Counted from the stretch's first letter, positions 48,101-60,178 are shown. The stretch: DNA of 64,000 nucleotides from Hevea brasiliensis (GCF_030052815.1 NC_079505.1:79338330-79402329), one strand, 5' to 3'. The notes: generated from the letters alone by a model not told the origin. A program made the numbers and translations.

Positions 48101-49033
48101 AATTAAAAGATTAATTAAGGGTATTATTATTACTTATGGGGTTAGTGATTCAATGCAGTGATAATTTTGCCCATATTCTTCAACCTTTATGGGTTGCAAC
48201 CTTGTCTCTTTTGGAACACTTCCAATTGCAAAATTCACTTTTAGCACATAATTATATACGTTTACCAAAATTGTTAACCTAAATATGCTCTCTATCACTA
48301 TCAGAAGTTTAATATCATAACATAATCATTATGGCAAATTTTATAGTGCTTTCAGTATATATGCATCATTTAGGAAAACTTTTAACATGGGATAGTTTCT
48401 TTGACCAAAGAAAATGAAAGCAAGGAGATGTTCTAGTTTGAATATAGCTGCATGCATATTAGCCTACCAATTATAATTAATTTGCAAAACCCTAGATAAT
48501 ATACTGGCTTCTGTTTAATCTATGGCTTGCCAAAACTTCAGTCAAAGCCACACCCAGCTTAATCAAATAATTTATTAAGCAACGAATTGATCAAGCATGA
48601 AATTAATTGTCTCTTTCAGGACTACTCTTGTATAGCCTGGGTAGCTTCCACTACTATAAAAAACTGAGCCAAAAAGCCATAAATCTCCTCTTCATTCTTA
48701 CTTTTATGCCTTATGATCAAAATAAACAAATTTTTAGTATGGGGACAAGAGAAGCAGCAACATTATAAAACACAGAAACCTTCCTCGTTGCATGAATGGC
48801 GGCAGACAGGCGCTGAACACCCGTATCTTCTATCCCACGCTGTCATGAACCTTTTTCCTAGCACTTCGAAGCAACCCCACGAAGATAACTATTTCAATTC
48901 AAAGCTTTTGAACAATCCTTCGTGTTTTTGAGTTTCCAACAATTGTACATATATGCAACCACATGTCAAGTATTTTATCAAGAAAAAAAGCAACTGCTAG
49001 TTAGAAACCTAGCTTTGACCTTTGTTTGGACTC
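45107..49033. other. AT-rich intergenic DNA
   Basis: Apart from the LINE 3' end at 46176-46720 I see no supported gene. At 48654-48664 a TATA-like CTATAAAAAAC precedes a 72-codon open frame (48713-48931) of no known family. Confidence 0.5.
46176..46720 (-). mobile_element. 3' end of an L1-type LINE
   Basis: On the minus strand the segment ends TTTTCATCAATGAAATATC, TTCATTTTCCATTAAAAAAA, the usual wording of plant L1 3' ends with a short A tail at 46175-46182. Just inside its 5' border is a 33-bp tandem duplication (about 46556-46622, unit with TCTATTTTCATGG and TTTATGCTAGTGGG). No coding part and no target duplication were found. Confidence 0.6.
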
Positions 49034-49040
49034 TATAAAG
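49034..49040 (+). promoter_or_regulatory. TATA box of the peptide-precursor gene
   Basis: TATAAAG in ACTCTATAAAGAACC, about 90 bp upstream of the ATG at 49123. A start site near 49065 would give a leader of about 60 nt. Confidence 0.6.
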
Positions 49041-49122
49041 AACCCCTCTTCTATCTTTCACATGATTCCTCTCTTTTGTTGTCTGATAACAAATATATCC
49101 ATAGAAGAAAAGGAAGACAAAA

Positions 49123-49789
49123 ATGGTGTCCACAAGGTGTAGTAGCTTTCTACTTACGTTCATTCTTCTGGTACATGTAGGAAACTCAAGTTCTGGCTCC
49201 CTTTCTGCTTACCAAGGTACTCAACCATTATTTTAATTAATTTATTGCTATTAGTTCGTTTGCCAATTAGAATGTGTCATGCATGCTTAATTAACAAATT
49301 AATGTTACTCCAAACTTTTTGCAGCAAAGGAGATAACAGTAGTTGCTAAAGGCAGTGAGCTTGCAGTGGCAGAAAGCATGCGAAGATTGGTAAATATTTC
49401 AACTAAAAACTTACTGAAGTGCGCAATAATGAAGTTGTAATCCTGAAAGAATTGAACTTTTTTATTACCAGGAAATTTCTGATGGTGTTCCTGCTGCCAT
49501 GGATGAAGTTAGCAACACAAGGCTCGGTGGAAGAAAAATGGTGCTGATGAAAAGGGTTTTGAGAGAAAAGATGAAAGAGGAACTATTAAATAAAGAAGAC
49601 TCGAAGATTTCAGGTGCAGCTCGTTTAGTAGGAAACTGTAACCACAGAGCAGGGAAGGGAATTTTGAATGAAAAATGTAAATTGATGAGTGGTAGGAGGT
49701 CTGTTCCTTTGAAGGACAAAAGGGTTCGTTTTACGGCTTTCAGCGCCGATTATCATGTCCCAAAATCCCATCCTCCTAAGAATAACTGA
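49123..49789 (+). CDS. RGF/GOLVEN (CLEL) peptide precursor, read-through form
   Basis: Exons 49123-49216, 49325-49389 and 49472-49789 (GT-AG, phases 1 and 0) give 158 aa. It begins with a secretory signal peptide (MVSTRCSSFLLTFILLVHVG). A variable, charged middle follows and the protein ends exactly in DYHVPKSHPPKNN (residues 146-158, bases 49748-49786). RGF/GLV/CLEL precursors have this layout: signal peptide, variable region, and a C-terminal 13-residue peptide with a Tyr-sulfated DY, prolines and a final N. Members ending PPKNN are known. Such peptides act outside the cell on RGI receptor kinases in root meristem upkeep and gravitropism. Family placement is firm; the exact member is not. 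Confidence 0.88.
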
Positions 49790-50615
49790 GAGCTAGGAAG
49801 AACAGTAGCGAAGCCCCCAAAAGATAGCCATGTGCTATCTTTTTCAATTTTGGTTTCGTATATGTTTCTTCCCTTTAATTTGTTTTCTTTGATTGGTGTT
49901 CTAGTGCATACAAGTGCGAAATATCATACTTGTATGTATGCAAATACCATTCTAACATTGAATAGAATCCCATTTTCATTTTAAAAATTATCCAAGACCA
50001 TTTAATTCCTTCTGTTTTTAGTTACTGAATGTTCATACCCACAGAGTTCGTACAATTACAATGGTTAAAGCCGCAAAAGTCTTGCTATCGTTATGTTTCA
50101 ATTTTTTTATTTGGATGTTAATTGGATGCAGGAAAGAACACATATGCTTCAAAGAAGCATCCTCAGGACTCGAAAGAGAGCTTAAAATATCAGGTTTCCC
50201 TCACAATATGCATTCTGCAATGCACTGTTATTAATTCTTCCTTCTAAATTTCATATTTATAATTTATTTTATACTCTTCTTAACTTAGAATGAAAGTAGA
50301 TTGTTGAAGGCAAAGTCAGAGAATCCCAGAAGCCAGCAAGCTCCTGCCAAGGGACCAGTATATTTCAAGCCTGTTTCAACTACTACAAGCAGCAGCTTGG
50401 AATGTTCATCAAGGTATACATATATAATTCCCCAAGAATTTGATGGTTCATATCAGAATCTTGAATCCCGAAAGCTTCTTGACAAGGCTGCCATGGAAAT
50501 TGTTAACTTGATAAATAAAGACTATACAGGAGGGGGAGGTCCTCGTCAGAAGCCTCCAATCCACAATGACCAACCTATGACTATGAATGGTCAACAACAT
50601 GATCTGACACCATAA
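49123..50615 (+). CDS. RGF/GOLVEN-like precursor, alternatively spliced long form
   Basis: Same first two exons as the read-through form, then exon 3 cut at an internal donor (TTTCAG-GTGCAG, exon 49472-49613), exon 4 at 50132-50193 and exon 5 at 50289-50615. Phases fit at all four junctions, giving 229 aa. Near the end is NLINKDYTGGGGPRQKPPIHN (DY...N at 50520-50567), then a 15-residue tail. KPPIHN endings are, as I recall, found in some RGF/GLV peptides. Here the DY-to-N span is 16 residues, not 13, because of extra glycines. Alternatively exons 4-5 belong to a second tandem gene whose own first exons I cannot identify. Transcript evidence is needed. Confidence 0.6.
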
Positions 50616-51680
50616 ATCTGTTGCTATTTCAAAAAATTTTGACCCCATAGGAAGGAAATCCACAACCTTTTACACAAGTACTAATTTTTCTCCTTTTACA
50701 TTTGCTGGCTTTTTTTTTTAGGGGGCTTTTCGGCTTATCTTGTGGTTATGTCGCAAATGCAGTAATAGTTGATTTCCTCGTGTGTTCTTGCACTTGTATG
50801 CTAGCACTAATTATATTTTATTTAATTAATATTTTTCTTATAAAAAAGATAGCAAAATATTAGAGAAAATTTGGAGTAGGAAACACTAAGACTATCATGA
50901 AGAAAACAGGCCGATTTAACTTTTTGATTTATATCATATACACTTAACTCAATAAATATAATTTATATTAATTTTTTAAAAAACTCGAGTTTATACTTTA
51001 ATATTATCACATTAAAATTTTTTAATTATGTTAAATACTATTCAATAGTTCATCCTTGGTCAATATTTTTTTTATTTAATTAATTACTTACAGTATTTAA
51101 TGGTCAGTTTTTTTTATAATTTTTTAATTTTCAAATTTCAAAAATATTTTATAATTAAATTAAAGTTAAGAGTTAATAAAAAATACTAATAATAATAAAT
51201 TGCGATAATAAAAATTAATTATTATGTATAATAAATTAAATATAAATTCAATATTAATAAAATAAAGCATACTAAATTCTAATAAGTTAAATATAAAATT
51301 CGAAATTCTCAATGTTATGGAAGTGAAGGTGGACTCATGCATTCTATATTCATCTCTATTTCTAACTTCATTTAATCTATATTTCTGTCTCATCTTTAAA
51401 TTATGTTTAAAATTTTAGTTTTTTTTTTATTATTTTACTGTAGTGAGAACTAAAAGAATTTCAAAATTTTAACATAAATTTTTAAATTTTAATAAATGAA
51501 ATTGAAACTAAACGATACTCATTAAATTAGCTACCTATTAAAATATAGGTATATTATTATATAAGGAGTTGATAATTGTTGAACCTTTTAATTCATGTAA
51601 AATTTTAAATTCCACTTTCATCTCTATTATTTTATAAATGAAAATAATATATAATTATTTTTATGTTATTGATTGGAAAA
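50616..51680. other. AT-rich intergenic DNA
   Basis: Contains the 3' UTR of the long peptide-precursor form. Otherwise A/T-rich with no gene seen. Confidence 0.5.
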
Positions 51681-51925
51681 GTATATCCTGTCCAGGCACA
51701 CTAGATTCTCCTTATGCTCTCAGTCAATCAAACCCAAGCCCACCACGACTCCACTTGCACAGACTCTTAGCGCATAACTATTTTTTACGCAGGGACGAGA
51801 CTCAAACCCAAGACCCCAAAATGTTACGAAGTTCTGATACCACTTGAACTGAAAAGAATATGCTACCCGGTCAACGTACCAAATTCCCTTAAGCTCTCAG
51901 TCAATCAGGCCCAAGCCATATGCCG
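51681..51925 (-). mobile_element. Remnant of an LTR retrotransposon end
   Basis: The phrase CTCTCAGTCAATCA-CCCAAGCC occurs at about 51718 and 51895. Between them, TTCTGATACCACTTGAACTG (about 51832-51851) is the reverse of a TGGTATCAGAA-type tRNA-Met primer site. I cannot define LTR borders. Confidence 0.4.
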
Positions 51926-51940
51926 AATGCTATTGTAATT
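51926..51940. repeat. Probable target site duplication (left) of a LINE fragment
   Basis: AATGCTATTGTAATT here, AATGCTATTGCAATT at 52831-52845, 14 of 15 matching. Confidence 0.65.
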
Positions 51941-52830
51941 TTTTTTGTTTTTAATAAAGAGATGATAGTTTCAATAATAAAGCTTTGGATACACAAATGA
52001 ACTCAGAGCCCGTACAACAACCAGAGCGTTAAGCCTCAAACTGAATCTCATATTGACATACACCGAGTCCATGACCACAAAAGCCCCTAGTCTCAACAAA
52101 AGGCTTAAAAAACAATTAAAATCCTAGGTTAAGACCCATTTCACATGACTAGTAATAAACAACTCGGAAGCAGATAGCCACACCAACTACGGCGCCGTCA
52201 AGCAAGAGCACACCACCGTTGAACCATAACAGGGGACAATCAACCTCAGCCACAACATCCATAACAAGAATTAGTAGAAACTAAAGGCACCAACACATGT
52301 AAGAAACAAGGTCATGGCTACCAAAAAGAACTAAAGATTGAGCATCCATTGAACCAAAGGCTTGCACTATAGGAGCGGGGAGATCGTTCGGCATCCCTCT
52401 CGTGCCCTACTTTCTCTGCATCCAACAAGCAAGCAGGCGAATAAATAGCACCCATCCCTAGCCCGACAAACATATCAGCAAGGAGATAGAAAAATCCCAG
52501 CATCCATACACCAAATCGACTCCGAACCATGGTCGCCGAGGAGAAAACTTTCGAACAAAGCAAGTCTTCAAGCACCCATACCCTCTCAGTTATTCACTTA
52601 ACCTGCAAGCACAACACAAACAAAACAAAATAATCTATGTACATCCCACTCAACAATGGGGAGGGTAAGTAACCCATTATCAGGCAGAAACAAAGGAGAC
52701 TCCCCCCTACCTGGAAGGGGAAAGGGAGAGCAAACGGAGGGCCAACAAAGTAATCCTAGCGAGCAAAAGTGAAATCCCAAAAAGAGAGAAAAGGCTAGTA
52801 AAAAATTCAAGTTTAACTAGATATCATCCA
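51941..52830 (-). mobile_element. 5'-truncated L1-type LINE, 3' region
   Basis: Minus orientation. The 3' end at the left has an A tail on the element strand (AAAACAAAAAAAA) after TTTATTATTGAAACTATC, typical of plant L1 ends. A 14/15 target duplication flanks it (51926-51940 and 52831-52845). The content is 3' non-coding, with no RT motifs visible, so the insertion is heavily truncated. Confidence 0.65.
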
Positions 52831-52845
52831 AATGCTATTGCAATT

Positions 52846-53709
52846 GGGATGAAAAGATGTGAGTCGTGGAATTTCAGTTCCCATAATAGGGTCTCCCTCT
52901 CTAATTGTTTAGAGAGAGAAATTTTGTCTCAATTGGTTCTTAAATTTTATGAGATACCGGTCTCTTTTTTGTCAAGGTTTTGGCCCCTTTTTTACTCCCT
53001 GGGCAAAGGTTTGGTCTCCTTTTCTTGCCCGGACGTGAGTCCCTCCCTCCTGACTGTTGAGCGAGGTTGTATATAATTGTTTGTGTTGTCTTTTCGTTGC
53101 AAGTATTGCGGTTATATATAGGAGAGAATTTTATCTGATCTTGCATGTGTTATCCTTCCATTGGCCTGAGAAGCTTATGGTTTTGGCTTGGCTGGTTGCT
53201 TATGCCCTGAGGTTGCCCGGTGAGAGTGTTGTGAGTGCCGTGAAAATGAGTAACTTTAGGGCTGCATGGTTGGCACTCCGATGACTGCCTGACCCATCAA
53301 GATAAGATTGTTCTTATAACTCTACCCATCTACTTTTCTTGTGTTTCATGGAGTTTGAATCTGGTTGTTCTGTTTGAGCAAAAATGGTGTAGTCTCCGAG
53401 TCTTATTTTTATTTTTTTATACTCGGATAGTTTGATTTACTTCCCAAATGGTAGCGAAGATGATTGGAGCTGCTTATCTACAAGATGGAGGCGAAATAGG
53501 CAGCACTGCATGCCATCCTTCTTGTTCACCTGTTGGACCTAAGGTTTGTAATTGTTTAGGCCAATGGGCTTTGTGTTTTCTGGGTCTAAGAACTAGAGCT
53601 TTATTGTATCTATTGTTTTATGTTAGGGCTTTGTATTTCGGCATGTCTTGAAGCCTTGGGCTTGTACTGAACTTTTTCATCAATGAATTTTCTCTCTGGT
53701 AAAAGAAAA
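52846..53709 (+). mobile_element. L1-type LINE 3' region, plus orientation
   Basis: Ends GAACTTTTTCATCAATGAAT, TTTCTCTCTGGTAAAAGAAAA, the L1 3'-end wording, at about 53675-53709, about 200 bp before the start of the RING+PHD gene. Upstream text is non-coding. The left border is uncertain; the neighbouring minus-strand LINE may have inserted into or beside it. Confidence 0.55.
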
Positions 53710-53914
53710 TTGGGCATCTCCCCTACACTAGAAATCATACCCGATTACAATGGAGCTTAAAAGAAATGTGGAAGTTCAGGAAAGACATCAGGCGAAGGAA
53801 AGCTCAACCTTAGAAAAAGCTTGTACTTGTTTAGCTTAGCCCAATTTAATCCCGGCACTAAGCATTAATTTCAGTAACGCGCTCGTTGGAAAATCCGGTA
53901 CGAATTAACCATCG

Positions 53915-56877
53915 ATGGCGACTGACTCACTGCCCAACCCAAATAAGCGCCTCAAATCCCTTCTCTCCGATTCCTGCTGCACAATTAAAGAAGAAAACCA
54001 TCAGTACGAATCCGAACGAGAGCAGGAGGGGGAAGAAAATCAATCGCAGCGGGACCAATTAGTCTCAGTCTCAATGTTCGGTGAGGATTCGTTGAGCTGC
54101 GGAATCTGTTTGTCTGATCATGCGAGCGCAATCAGAGGCCAAATCGACAGCTGCGAACACTTTTTCTGCTTCGTTTGCATCATGGAGTGGGCTAAGGTCG
54201 AGTCTCGTTGCCCCATGTGTAAAAGCCGTTTTACCACCATTCGTAGACCCCCAAAGGACGGCGTGTTTTCCTCAGAACGCATTGTTAATATCCCTAAACG
54301 CGACCAAGTAAGTTTTCCTTTCAATTCTGCTAAAAAATTCATAGGCTTCTGATTTTCTCTTGATTTTGTGCATTTTTTTTTTCTTTTTTTTGCTTTATGA
54401 TAGTGATTATGTTCATTTGTGATAGTAATTAAGTGCTTGTGGGCTGAAAATTGCTTCAGGATTGCTATTTTAGGCTCTGTTTAGAACTGATGATTAACTT
54501 TTTAATTGTTTTTCCCCCATCAGAGCAGCTATACAGTAAGGATTCATATTCATATTGGTTCAGGATGGAAGTATAAAGAGCGTAGCATGGCATTAGTGTA
54601 TGTTTGGTAAGATGTAATTGAACGTAATAGAATGTAACCAAACGAAAATTCAATAGAAATATGAAATAAAAATTCATTTCATTACATCAGAGTATACTTA
54701 ATTACATTGTAGCAAACATAAGTTTAGGAGTACCATCTCAAACTCTCACTGGCCTTACGCTGTAGGTAATGTTGGTCAGATATCATAGTGCGTAATTTGT
54801 TTATCAAACAGTAGTTGATGTGGATATGTAGATTACTTTAGATGACCGTGTCATATACTAACGTATATTACTTTCTAGGTTTACCATTTTTCCAGAAACA
54901 CCACCAATGGGCCTTTTGATCCGTATGCACAAGTTCAATGTAGTATCTGCTGTCTAGGACGAGATGAAAATCTTCTACTACTTTGTGATCTTTGTGATTC
55001 TGCTGCCCATACCTATTGTGTTGGTCTCGGAGCCACTGTACCTGAAGGTGATTGGTTTTGCCATGATTGTGCTGTTTCTAGGACTGAACATGACAATATT
55101 CAAAAAGATGATGACAATATGAATCAGGATTTATATGTGAAATCCCTGGTAATGCTAGCGGCTGAATCACGTGTTTCCATGTTTAATGATGTTGTTGACA
55201 ATCAAAACACCTCAGGAAACACTAATGTCTTGGCAGTGGATGAGGCAGATGTTTCCATTTTTGATATTGTTCGTGAATCAGATGACCAATTGTTTCGCAG
55301 GCCACGAACAAGATTCTCCTGTGAGAGGCAACATAGTCTTGCAAATGAATTGACTCGGCCAGGAGAAATAACTCCTCAATTTGGGTCAGTTGAAGGAGCA
55401 CCTCAGAGTGATGCAGATAAGGTAACTCATTCTGGTGCCAGAACATTGAGTCGATGTCGCAATGTGCAAGGTTACATACGAGCACTGCGTGAAAATTGGA
55501 ATTCCTTGCGAAGTGGGTCCTTGAGATTCTCTTCTGGTCCAAGGGAATCTAGTATCGGAAAATGTAATACTCTTGCACTATCACATGACAATTCAGGCAT
55601 AGCACAATCCTTGTCTTCCATAACTGCTCATGAACTGACAACCAAAGATAGCTTACCTGGCATCTTAGTGCAAGATAGACATTCTCATGATATCGACAAG
55701 GCATGGAAAATGATGGACAAGGCAAAGTCAGTACAAAAAGCTTGTAGAAGAACCAAAAGTGTTCATTCGGAGTCAAAAAGTCATGACAATAAGGGCAATT
55801 CTTCAAGAAAAGCAATTGATGGAAGTCCAAGTCTGCATTTGCCAAGAAGCCAACAACTTGGAACTCCAGGGCTGGGGAACACTGGGACTGAGAAGCAGTA
55901 TAAGCATTGTTCTCCTGAAAAGCAAACCAACATGCATATATTCACTAAGTTGAAAATGCAAAAGCATTCTAAGGTGGCGATGAAGGAAATTGTAGAATGT
56001 ACTGACACTCTACCAACTATTTGTTCACCACAATTTTCTGTATCTGCGTCTTCTTCGAAGGTGCAGACCAGCAGTCCAAGTAATGTCTTTTATGAAACTC
56101 AGGAAACACTCCAGCAGAAAAATCCATGCAGAACTTCGTTAAATGATTCTAATCAGCAAAATGGATCTCATCATTTGATAACTTTGGTTGGCTCTGTGCC
56201 AGGGGCTTCTGAATCATCAAACACCAAAGAAGACCTCAGTGGATTGTCCTCCTGTAAGGTAGACTTTCCCAAGGGAGAAGTTAAAATGGAAAAGGTTTGC
56301 GCTGAAAGCAAGGCCAGAGAAGATGACGGTGCTAAGAGTGAGATCCAGTCTCTTGTCAAGCTCAACTTAAAGCTTCTAAACAGAGATAAACAATTAGGTA
56401 AGATAATATGCTTGCACCGGTTATGATATTGGGTAAGAGGTGAGTTAACCCATGTGGAGATTAGATGAGAAGATTCAGTTTTTTGTTTTTTTTTTTACTT
56501 TTTTTTTAAATTTTTTACTTATAGAATTTTTGTTCTTGCCATGATTGATGAAATGTGTAGAAGCGTTGATAAGTTGACATTACCTTATTGTGTTAAGGAA
56601 AAGTAGTTTTCTCGTGAACTTTTATTCTGCAGAAATTAATGCATTCAAGGAAGTTGCAAGGCTTGCCACGCATACCATTTTGGCTGCTTGTGGTTTTGGG
56701 CACTCAAGGCATGCTGTCCACTCTGTCCCAAGTTGTGTGTGCGGACATTCTGAACGCACTCAGCAACTCCGTAAGTCCACTCTAATGCCAAATTCATGCC
56801 GAGAATGCTTTTATGTCTTTGTAAAGGATGTTGTTAGCTCAATTCTGTCCGAGAAAGTATCCCATGCTAAGTCATGA
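53915..56877 (+). CDS. RING and PHD finger protein (PHRF1-like)
   Basis: Three exons: 53915-54307, 54879-56397 and 56633-56877, GT-AG, phases 0 and 1, giving 718 aa. Residues 62-102 form a C3HC4 RING finger (CGIC, CEHFFCFVC, CPMC). Residues 152-195 form a PHD finger (CSIC, CDLCD, H-T-Y-C, CHDC). The intron falls between the two domains. The large middle is Ser-rich and low in order, and the end (LATHTILAACGFGH, CRECFYVFVKDVV) looks like a conserved short helical domain. RING followed closely by PHD is the arrangement of animal PHRF1 and its plant relatives, nuclear proteins with E3 ligase potential and histone-tail reading. The start ATG is the first in the frame. Substrate and histone mark are unknown. 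Confidence 0.92.
54601..54718. mobile_element. MITE in intron 1 of the RING+PHD gene
   Basis: 118 bp with 21-bp imperfect terminal inverted repeats: TGTTTGGTAAGATGTAATTG at the left and, reading from the right end, TGTTTGCTACAATGTAATTA (17 of 21 matching over full length). TA dinucleotides flank both sides (54599-54600, 54719-54720). The TA target fits Tc1/mariner-type MITEs, but superfamily assignment is uncertain. Confidence 0.65.
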
Positions 56878-57345
56878 GAAATTCTCTCATAAAATATTGG
56901 AACTGCCAATCTACAGAGTGCTTTTCCTTTCCTATACTTCTCATTTCACTGAAGACACCTGAATCTTCTTTTTGCCTTCTCTCTATACCACGCTAGAGAC
57001 ATTAGCATAAGTCATCTTGGCAGCACATATGAGCAAGATGCCTTCTCCACCTTTCTTTCTGTGTAGCCAACTAGTTTGGGATTTAGACTTAGTTGTTGTT
57101 GTTGTTGTATTCAAAGCCTTCTGTAAAAGTTAATGCTTTGTATATATTTCTGTTTATACATACTTGTAACTTAACATTCTGCAGCAATAATTGAAGTTAC
57201 TGCGTCATTGCAAAATAGAAATCAAGCTTATATCTAATAATTTGACACAGGATCCTGTGAAGCATATTGTTATGCGTGGCAATGGCAATCGTTCATTTTT
57301 TAATCAAACCTGTATATTATATTGAATGAAAGTGGAAAACATCTG

Positions 57346-57348
<3 letters not shown>

Positions 57349-57405
<57 letters not shown>
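57349..57405. repeat. (AT)n microsatellite
   Basis: Perfect AT run of 57 bp. Confidence 0.95.
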
Positions 57406-57408
<3 letters not shown>

Positions 57409-60173
57409 AGGCGATCACCAAGCAGAATTGGGAGAGTGAAGCTTGTGTAACAAGTGTAAACGTAAGCATACACGACCCCAGCTATACTATTTCAGGTGAT
57501 AATTGGATGCCGCATAACCTTCATTCTTCGTAGACAATGTCTGGTTGGCCTATCTTAGATAAATATCATAAGCTTACACTATGAATTAGGAGGAAAAAAG
57601 CACTGCTTGCAAAAATAATGCAAGACTATGAACAAATAAAAAAAAAAAATAATCCGAGCATTTAATAATAATAATTCATATTCTTATTATTCCTATTATC
57701 TAATTGAATAAAAATTTTACAAATACATGTTGATGTAAAATAGATTTTATAAATTAGGCGCTTGAAACTTCAACAAATATACAAATAAAATATGGTAAAA
57801 TATATTAAAAAAAATCCCAAAAGAAGGACAAAATATAAGCTACTGCCCCATATTTCCATAAAAGAATTAAGATTTATACATTAATCACAAGCTTTTGTAC
57901 TATGATCCTGAGAAATAAACCTATAATTAAATAACGTAGCCTGACTTCATTAACACAGCTATTTGATTTTGAGTGAGGGATCCTGCAAATACTGAATCCA
58001 CGTTGAGAAAAGGACGACACAGTTTACTTTGCGGGTTGCTGCATTTAATGGCGACTCGGTAGAAAATATTATAGAATTTTTTGAGACTTCGAACTGTGAA
58101 TTTGATTTTTTTTTTTTTAATATGATATTAAAAATTTTTAGATTAAAAATTATTAAATGTACAGTCCAATCATCTTTATAAGATATGTGTTTAATTATTG
58201 ACTTATATAAGATAATTATTAAAAATTCCTTTTTCACTTTGAACAAGGAATTCGACTTTCTTTTCCTACGCCTTGAATGAAATTATATATGTAGACTCAT
58301 AAAATTTTCATGTAAATATGGAGCCTGTACTAAGTAAATTCTTACAATGCAAACATAAAGATACTGGAATAATTAATTGTGGAATTTCCTTTCAATGGAC
58401 ATGAGAGACCAGACATAGTGGATGAAGATTTGGAGACTATTTTAAAGCATTTTTAAGTGGGTGGGTGAGTGGTGAAATTTAGGGCAATATTCCATCATTA
58501 CAGATTAATTATCTGGCCATAATTGAACTTGCAGGTTGCAGCCAGCATACAATCATCCTATTTTTTAATGGATAAATTATATATATAACACCACAATCAA
58601 ATATCTAAATTTTAATTTATAGTATAAATTTTCTGATCTTTAATTTAAGTAATATAAAATCTCCTTATAATATTTAATAGTTAACTTTGAAATTATGTAT
58701 GCAATTGTGTTGTTTAACAAATTAAAAATTAATAATAATATTTTCATAGATTAGTAGATTTTAAGTTGTTGAATATCGATCTATGTCGAAATTATAGGTG
58801 AAGAGAGAATAATTATTTTTTTTTAAATAAGTGTCAAAATTAATAAAAAAAATTAATCCAACAAGTTAGTGTCACATCATTAAAAATAATTTAAAACCCA
58901 ACTATAAAAGATTATAGAGAATTTAATGTTACTTAAATTAAATATCAAAAATTTTATATTATTTAAATTTAAAATAAAAAAATTTATATTACAAATTAAA
59001 ATTTAAATATCTTACTATTATTATGATAAGATTCTGTCCACTATAATTTATCTATTTTTATACTTAAGACAACAAAATGAAATTGGATTGGGAAGCTGCA
59101 AAATTTGAAACTAATTGCTATTAAATTGTCAAAACAAAATTCATCAATCCATTGATCTAATACATGGTTTGCTTAAGTTCAACTCTACTGATTAATTGGC
59201 ATTACTGTGCTTGAAAAATATTGTAAGTTTGACAAGACTATTTATGAGTCATGATCCTTTGTTTTTTGAGAAGGATTCTAAACTTCACAGCTCCAAATTT
59301 ATAAATTAAATTGATTAAATGAAAATTATATAATATTATTAAAAAATATATAAAAAGTTAAAAAAATTATATCAACCCATTAGCCTAGACACATTTAAAA
59401 GTTTAACCCAAAATTAGGCACAGCCAACACACAAGTGGGTACACTATGATATTCATGATCTTGAAATATTCCAAAGCTAATAAGCTTCAACTTTGTTTCC
59501 AACATGAAAGCCCAAAGTTGATGGCATTCGGTTAACCGAATCCAATTCAACCGAATTTTTAATTAATTAAATTATTAATTATTTTTAAAATTATTAACCA
59601 AATTAAACGAAATCAAGAAAAAATTGAAATTAATTGAAATAAAAAATATTTGATTGATTATTGATTATAATTGAATTAATCAAAAAAATAAAATATTTAA
59701 TTTATATTATTAATATTTAATAAAATGTTAATAAAAATATATTTATATTTTTTATTTGTAAAAAATAAATATGATTTAATATTAATAAGATAATAATTAT
59801 AAGTTAAATATTATTATAAAATTATAAAAATAATAATTATAAAAATATAATATTAATAAAATTATAATTAATATATTAATTAATTAAAATTTAATTAATT
59901 TAAAATAAAAAACTTTTATTATTATTAATAAAAAATTAAATCTAATTAAATTTATATTTATAAAAATAATTAAATTTTATTGGATTGTAATCAAATAATG
60001 CACACCTCCCATCAAAGCAAGCACAATAGGCACATATAGTGGAAGCGTATCACAAAGCAGCTACCAAGCACTTGTCATCAGTTGGACCACACTCACAGCC
60101 TTTCATCAATTAATGCAGTGATGGGATTTGAGGGAAAAAGAAAATCAATTAATATTCTCAATGTGCTAAATAA

Positions 60174-60178
<5 letters not shown>

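Noticed and set aside
60045..60107. Minus-strand Cys-containing micro-ORF, 18 codons
   Set aside because: Too short, no promoter or conserved family, and surrounded by AT-rich DNA; chance is enough.
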